Below are positions 61,682 to 64,000 of a DNA stretch of 64,000 nt, in pieces. The stretch lies in assembly GCA_016787415.1 (NCBI GenBank), contig JAEUUT010000109.1, forward strand, positions 62,001 to 126,000, read 5' to 3'. Made by a program: the position numbers and the translations under genes. The notes beneath the pieces are model-generated. The model was not told where the DNA came from. It searched no databases and was given only the letters and a program-made list of their open reading frames with translations. Numbering within the stretch: the first letter of the stretch is position 1; every line of letters starts with the position of its first letter. The stretch is from Saprospiraceae bacterium. Lineage in GTDB: Bacteria; Bacteroidota; Bacteroidia; Chitinophagales; Saprospiraceae.

Positions 61682-64000
61682 TCACCGATACCCGCGCACC
61701 GTCCACTTCACTTTCCCTGCCAGCGGGTCTTTCGCCAACACAAACCACTTGCCTTTTTTCACTACAGAAACATCCTGCAATTGCTGGTCGGCAGGCAGGC
61801 AGATTTTGCCTTTGGCTTCTGTTCCGCTGACTGAAAATACAACCAGTTCCAGATTGCTCCAGTCCATGTCATTGGTCGATTGTGCCAATCCGATATGCGG
61901 AATAACCGCGCCATCGCGCACCAGCATCACCACCGGAATAGCGCCGCCCTCAATGCGATGCCAGCCAGCGGAATACACTTTTTTGCTTTGATAATCAACC
62001 CATTGGCCTGGCGGAAGGTACACATCACGGCTGGTTTCGTTTTCTTCAAACAAGGGCGCTACGAGAATGTCGGAGCCGTAGAGGTATTCGTTGTCGACCA
62101 GCCAGGAGCCCGGATCGTCCGGGTATTCCACAAACAGGGCACGCAGCATGGGCAGGCCCTTGGTGGTGCAATGTTTGGCCTGCGCGTACACATACGGCAT
62201 GAGGCGGTATTTCATTTCGATGGCCATTCGGAAGGTATCCTGAAATCCCTGGCCATATTCCCAGGGTTCTTTGGGCGGCTGGCCGTGGCAGCGTGTGTGA
62301 GAGGTGAGTACACCCATGCCAAGCCAGCGTTTGTAGAGTTCGGGGGGCGTTTTTTTGACAAAACCGCCTACGTCGTGGCTCCAGAACGAAAACCCGGACA
62401 GGCCCAGCGACAGGCCGCCGCGCAGTTCGGCCTGCATACCCATATCTGTGGTTTCAGCGTCGCCGCCCCAGTGCAGTGGGTAGCGCTGGCTTCCGGCCCA
62501 GGCGCTACGCGCCCAGATGATGGTTTCGCCCGTGGTTAGTTTGGTGATGTCAGCCACTGTTTTGTTGTAGCGCAGCGGATACAGGTTGTGCTCATAAAAA
62601 CCGGTGCGGCCCGAAGCATACAGGCCGTTTGGCGGTGCGGCCTCGCCAAAATCGACTTTTATGACCGCCACACCGAGTTTGAGCAACCCGGCAATTTTAT
62701 TCTGGTACCAGTTGACGGTATTCTGGTTGGAAAAATCCAGCACAGCATCTTCGTAAGGCAGGTTGCCCTTCGGATCGCGCACGGCCAGGCCTTTTTCCAT
62801 AATTTCGTTGAAAAGCGTGTTTTTCGGCACGAAATAGGGCAATTGCCACAGGCAGGTACGGAAACCCTGCGTGCGCAAATCGCGAATCATGCCCGCCGGA
62901 TCTTTGAAACGCGAGGGCGAAAACTCGTAGTTGCAGCGCCAGTCGGTTTCAAACCAGCCCGTGTCGAAGTGGATTACATCGGACGGAATGCGGTTTTTGC
63001 GCAGTTGATCGGCCACACGACGGCCATCTGCTTCCGAAAAGTAGGTGATGCGGCTCATCCAGAGCCCGAACGACCAAAGCGGCGGCATGGCTGGCTTGCC
63101 GGTAAGGTTGGTGTACTCGTCGAGTATGTCTTTCGGGTCGCCCAGAAAAACGAACAAATCCAGGGCCTCGTCTCCAATCATCAAGGCGTTGCTGGCGCCG
63201 AAAGTTGCACCAAAATCGCAGGTAATGGGCGTAGAAGTGTGCATAAACATACCATAACCCCGGCTGCTCAGAAAGAACGGGATGGGTTTGTACATCTCCG
63301 TGTTTTCTACGCCGTTGGCATCGTCGGTCCAGAGCACCACTTTTTGTCCGTATTTGTTCAGTTTGGTAAACGACTCGCCGCAACCGAAGATTTTTTCATC
63401 GGGTGAAAGCGAAAAAACGGCCGCTACGCTGCGCGAATAATCCGTTGCGCGGCGCACAAAAGAAAACGGCAGGGTCGGGTAAAACGATTTGGCCACATCG
63501 TCGGGGTTGCGGGTGCTGGTGAGCAAACGCCCGCTGGCATCGCGAAATTCCAGTTTCCAGGGATGATCCAGGATGGTAACACTCCCGAATTTGCTGATGT
63601 ACCGATGTCCGCCCGGTATTTTGCTGTACAGCCACGAACCGTCGCGAGAAGGTTCTTTAACCAGCATCAGACTTGGCTCGCGCGGATGAAAATCAGGGCC
63701 AGTCTGGGCACGAATCCGCACGGTGCGCGGCGATACGAATTCGATGGAAAACGGCAGGGCCGGATTCGGTGCGTATTCTCCGGAAGGAAACTCGTTGGGC
63801 GGAACGGGGCTTACGCCGAGCATCATGTTGTCGAATGCATGGCGTACAGTGTACAGCGAGCGTTGCCACACCAGGCGGCCTGTGCCGCTTGCCGGATCGA
63901 AATTAGCGAGGCTGTCGGCTACAAAATATGTATTCGACATGTCGCGGAAATCGCCACTGATGTCGATCGGTTCGTTGAGAAGGCGTTGGGAAAAACCATA
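61682..64000 (-). CDS. GH31 alpha-glucosidase/alpha-xylosidase, N-terminus outside window
   Basis: At least 772 residues in frame to the window edge without a stop, so the start lies beyond 64000; an internal Met at 63940 is unlikely to be the start because YGFSQRLLNEPIDISGDFR upstream fits the family. The N-terminal beta domain has FGCGESFTKLNKYGQKVVLW. The catalytic barrel has VIKVDFGEAAPPNG with the nucleophile Asp and WGGDAETTDMGMQAELRGGL with the acid/base Asp. The YicI-like VDFGE form suggests an alpha-xylosidase. It probably trims oligosaccharides in the periplasm. Confidence 0.92.
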   Translation of the reverse strand, partial: YGFSQRLLNEPIDISGDFRDMSNTYFVADSLANFDPASGTGRLVWQRSLYTVRHAFDNMMLGVSPVPPNEFPSGEYAPNPALPFSIEFVSPRTVRIRAQTGPDFHPREPSLMLVKEPSRDGSWLYSKIPGGHRYISKFGSVTILDHPWKLEFRDASGRLLTSTRNPDDVAKSFYPTLPFSFVRRATDYSRSVAAVFSLSPDEKIFGCGESFTKLNKYGQKVVLWTDDANGVENTEMYKPIPFFLSSRGYGMFMHTSTPITCDFGATFGASNALMIGDEALDLFVFLGDPKDILDEYTNLTGKPAMPPLWSFGLWMSRITYFSEADGRRVADQLRKNRIPSDVIHFDTGWFETDWRCNYEFSPSRFKDPAGMIRDLRTQGFRTCLWQLPYFVPKNTLFNEIMEKGLAVRDPKGNLPYEDAVLDFSNQNTVNWYQNKIAGLLKLGVAVIKVDFGEAAPPNGLYASGRTGFYEHNLYPLRYNKTVADITKLTTGETIIWARSAWAGSQRYPLHWGGDAETTDMGMQAELRGGLSLGLSGFSFWSHDVGGFVKKTPPELYKRWLGMGVLTSHTRCHGQPPKEPWEYGQGFQDTFRMAIEMKYRLMPYVYAQAKHCTTKGLPMLRALFVEYPDDPGSWLVDNEYLYGSDILVAPLFEENETSRDVYLPPGQWVDYQSKKVYSAGWHRIEGGAIPVVMLVRDGAVIPHIGLAQSTNDMDWSNLELVVFSVSGTEAKGKICLPADQQLQDVSVVKKGKWFVLAKDPLAGKVKWTVRGYR

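Overview
This window reads as chromosomal DNA of a Bacteroidota bacterium, most likely from the Saprospiria/Chitinophagia side of the phylum. Seen in the sequence: several secreted proteins end in a type IX secretion (T9SS) sorting domain; promoters match the Bacteroidota -7 consensus TAnnTTTG; starts lack purine-rich Shine-Dalgarno sites; and characteristic families occur (DUF6089, FHS/FucP transporters, UMF1 transporters, effector-associated domain 11, GH92, GH31). Base composition looks moderate and even, with no phage, insertion sequence or plasmid genes, and no CRISPR array. The exact genus is inference.

Layout. 0-8 kb: a lipoprotein fragment, MscS channel, UMF1 transporter, a RidA / D-threonine-aldolase-like / membrane dipeptidase operon, and a sugar MFS + galactokinase operon. 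8-20 kb: FkbM methyltransferase, MtaB, an all-helical unknown, a large PKD/Kazal/dockerin T9SS protein, CapA, NadA, a YhiN-like flavoprotein, TatC and a DUF6089 barrel. 20-27 kb: small secreted protein, Nudix hydrolase, two candidate small RNA units, flavin reductase, tRNA-Val, a 275-bp direct duplication of hairpin-rich DNA, a second dockerin-like T9SS protein and a free-standing EAD11 adaptor. 27-41 kb: TrpE-like enzyme, a T9SS protein, FadH-like reductase, FucP + fructosamine kinase, polyprenyl synthase, O-antigen-ligase-like protein, PanC, a membrane protein and polyphosphate glucokinase. 41-50 kb: PepA-PdxA, DUF4197, AspS, a methyltransferase, then an ECF sigma / membrane anti-sigma-like / adhesin-like cassette. 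50-64 kb: a secreted MORN-caspase, an unknown, a GH92 mannosidase, an M4 metalloprotease, a PhyH oxygenase, a DUF5615/DUF433 toxin-antitoxin-like pair and a GH31 glycosidase cut by the window end.

The outstanding signal is not a gene. More than ten intergenic spaces are filled by composite palindromes. Their arms are built from short tandem words (AGTCCTGAGTCCTAAGTCC, GAGAAGTGAGAGGT, AACAGGATTAGAAGGATT, GTTGATGAGG and others) around a small core. Most of them touch or contain a stop codon. In one case two convergent proteins both end V-L-S-P-(Q/K)-S by reading the same word of the same element at mirror-image positions. One arm has entered the coding sequence of the M4 protease in frame, near the propeptide/mature boundary. 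Two mRNA leaders (mtaB, nadA) consist largely of such words. In the copies compared here, the two arms of one element match each other better than they match other copies, which suggests local templated correction. I know of no function for these elements.

Metabolically the window suggests a heterotroph that scavenges polymers: secreted protease and mannosidase, GH31 glycosidase, dipeptidase, sugar importers with matching kinases, and NAD, pantothenate and pyridoxal phosphate biosynthesis.
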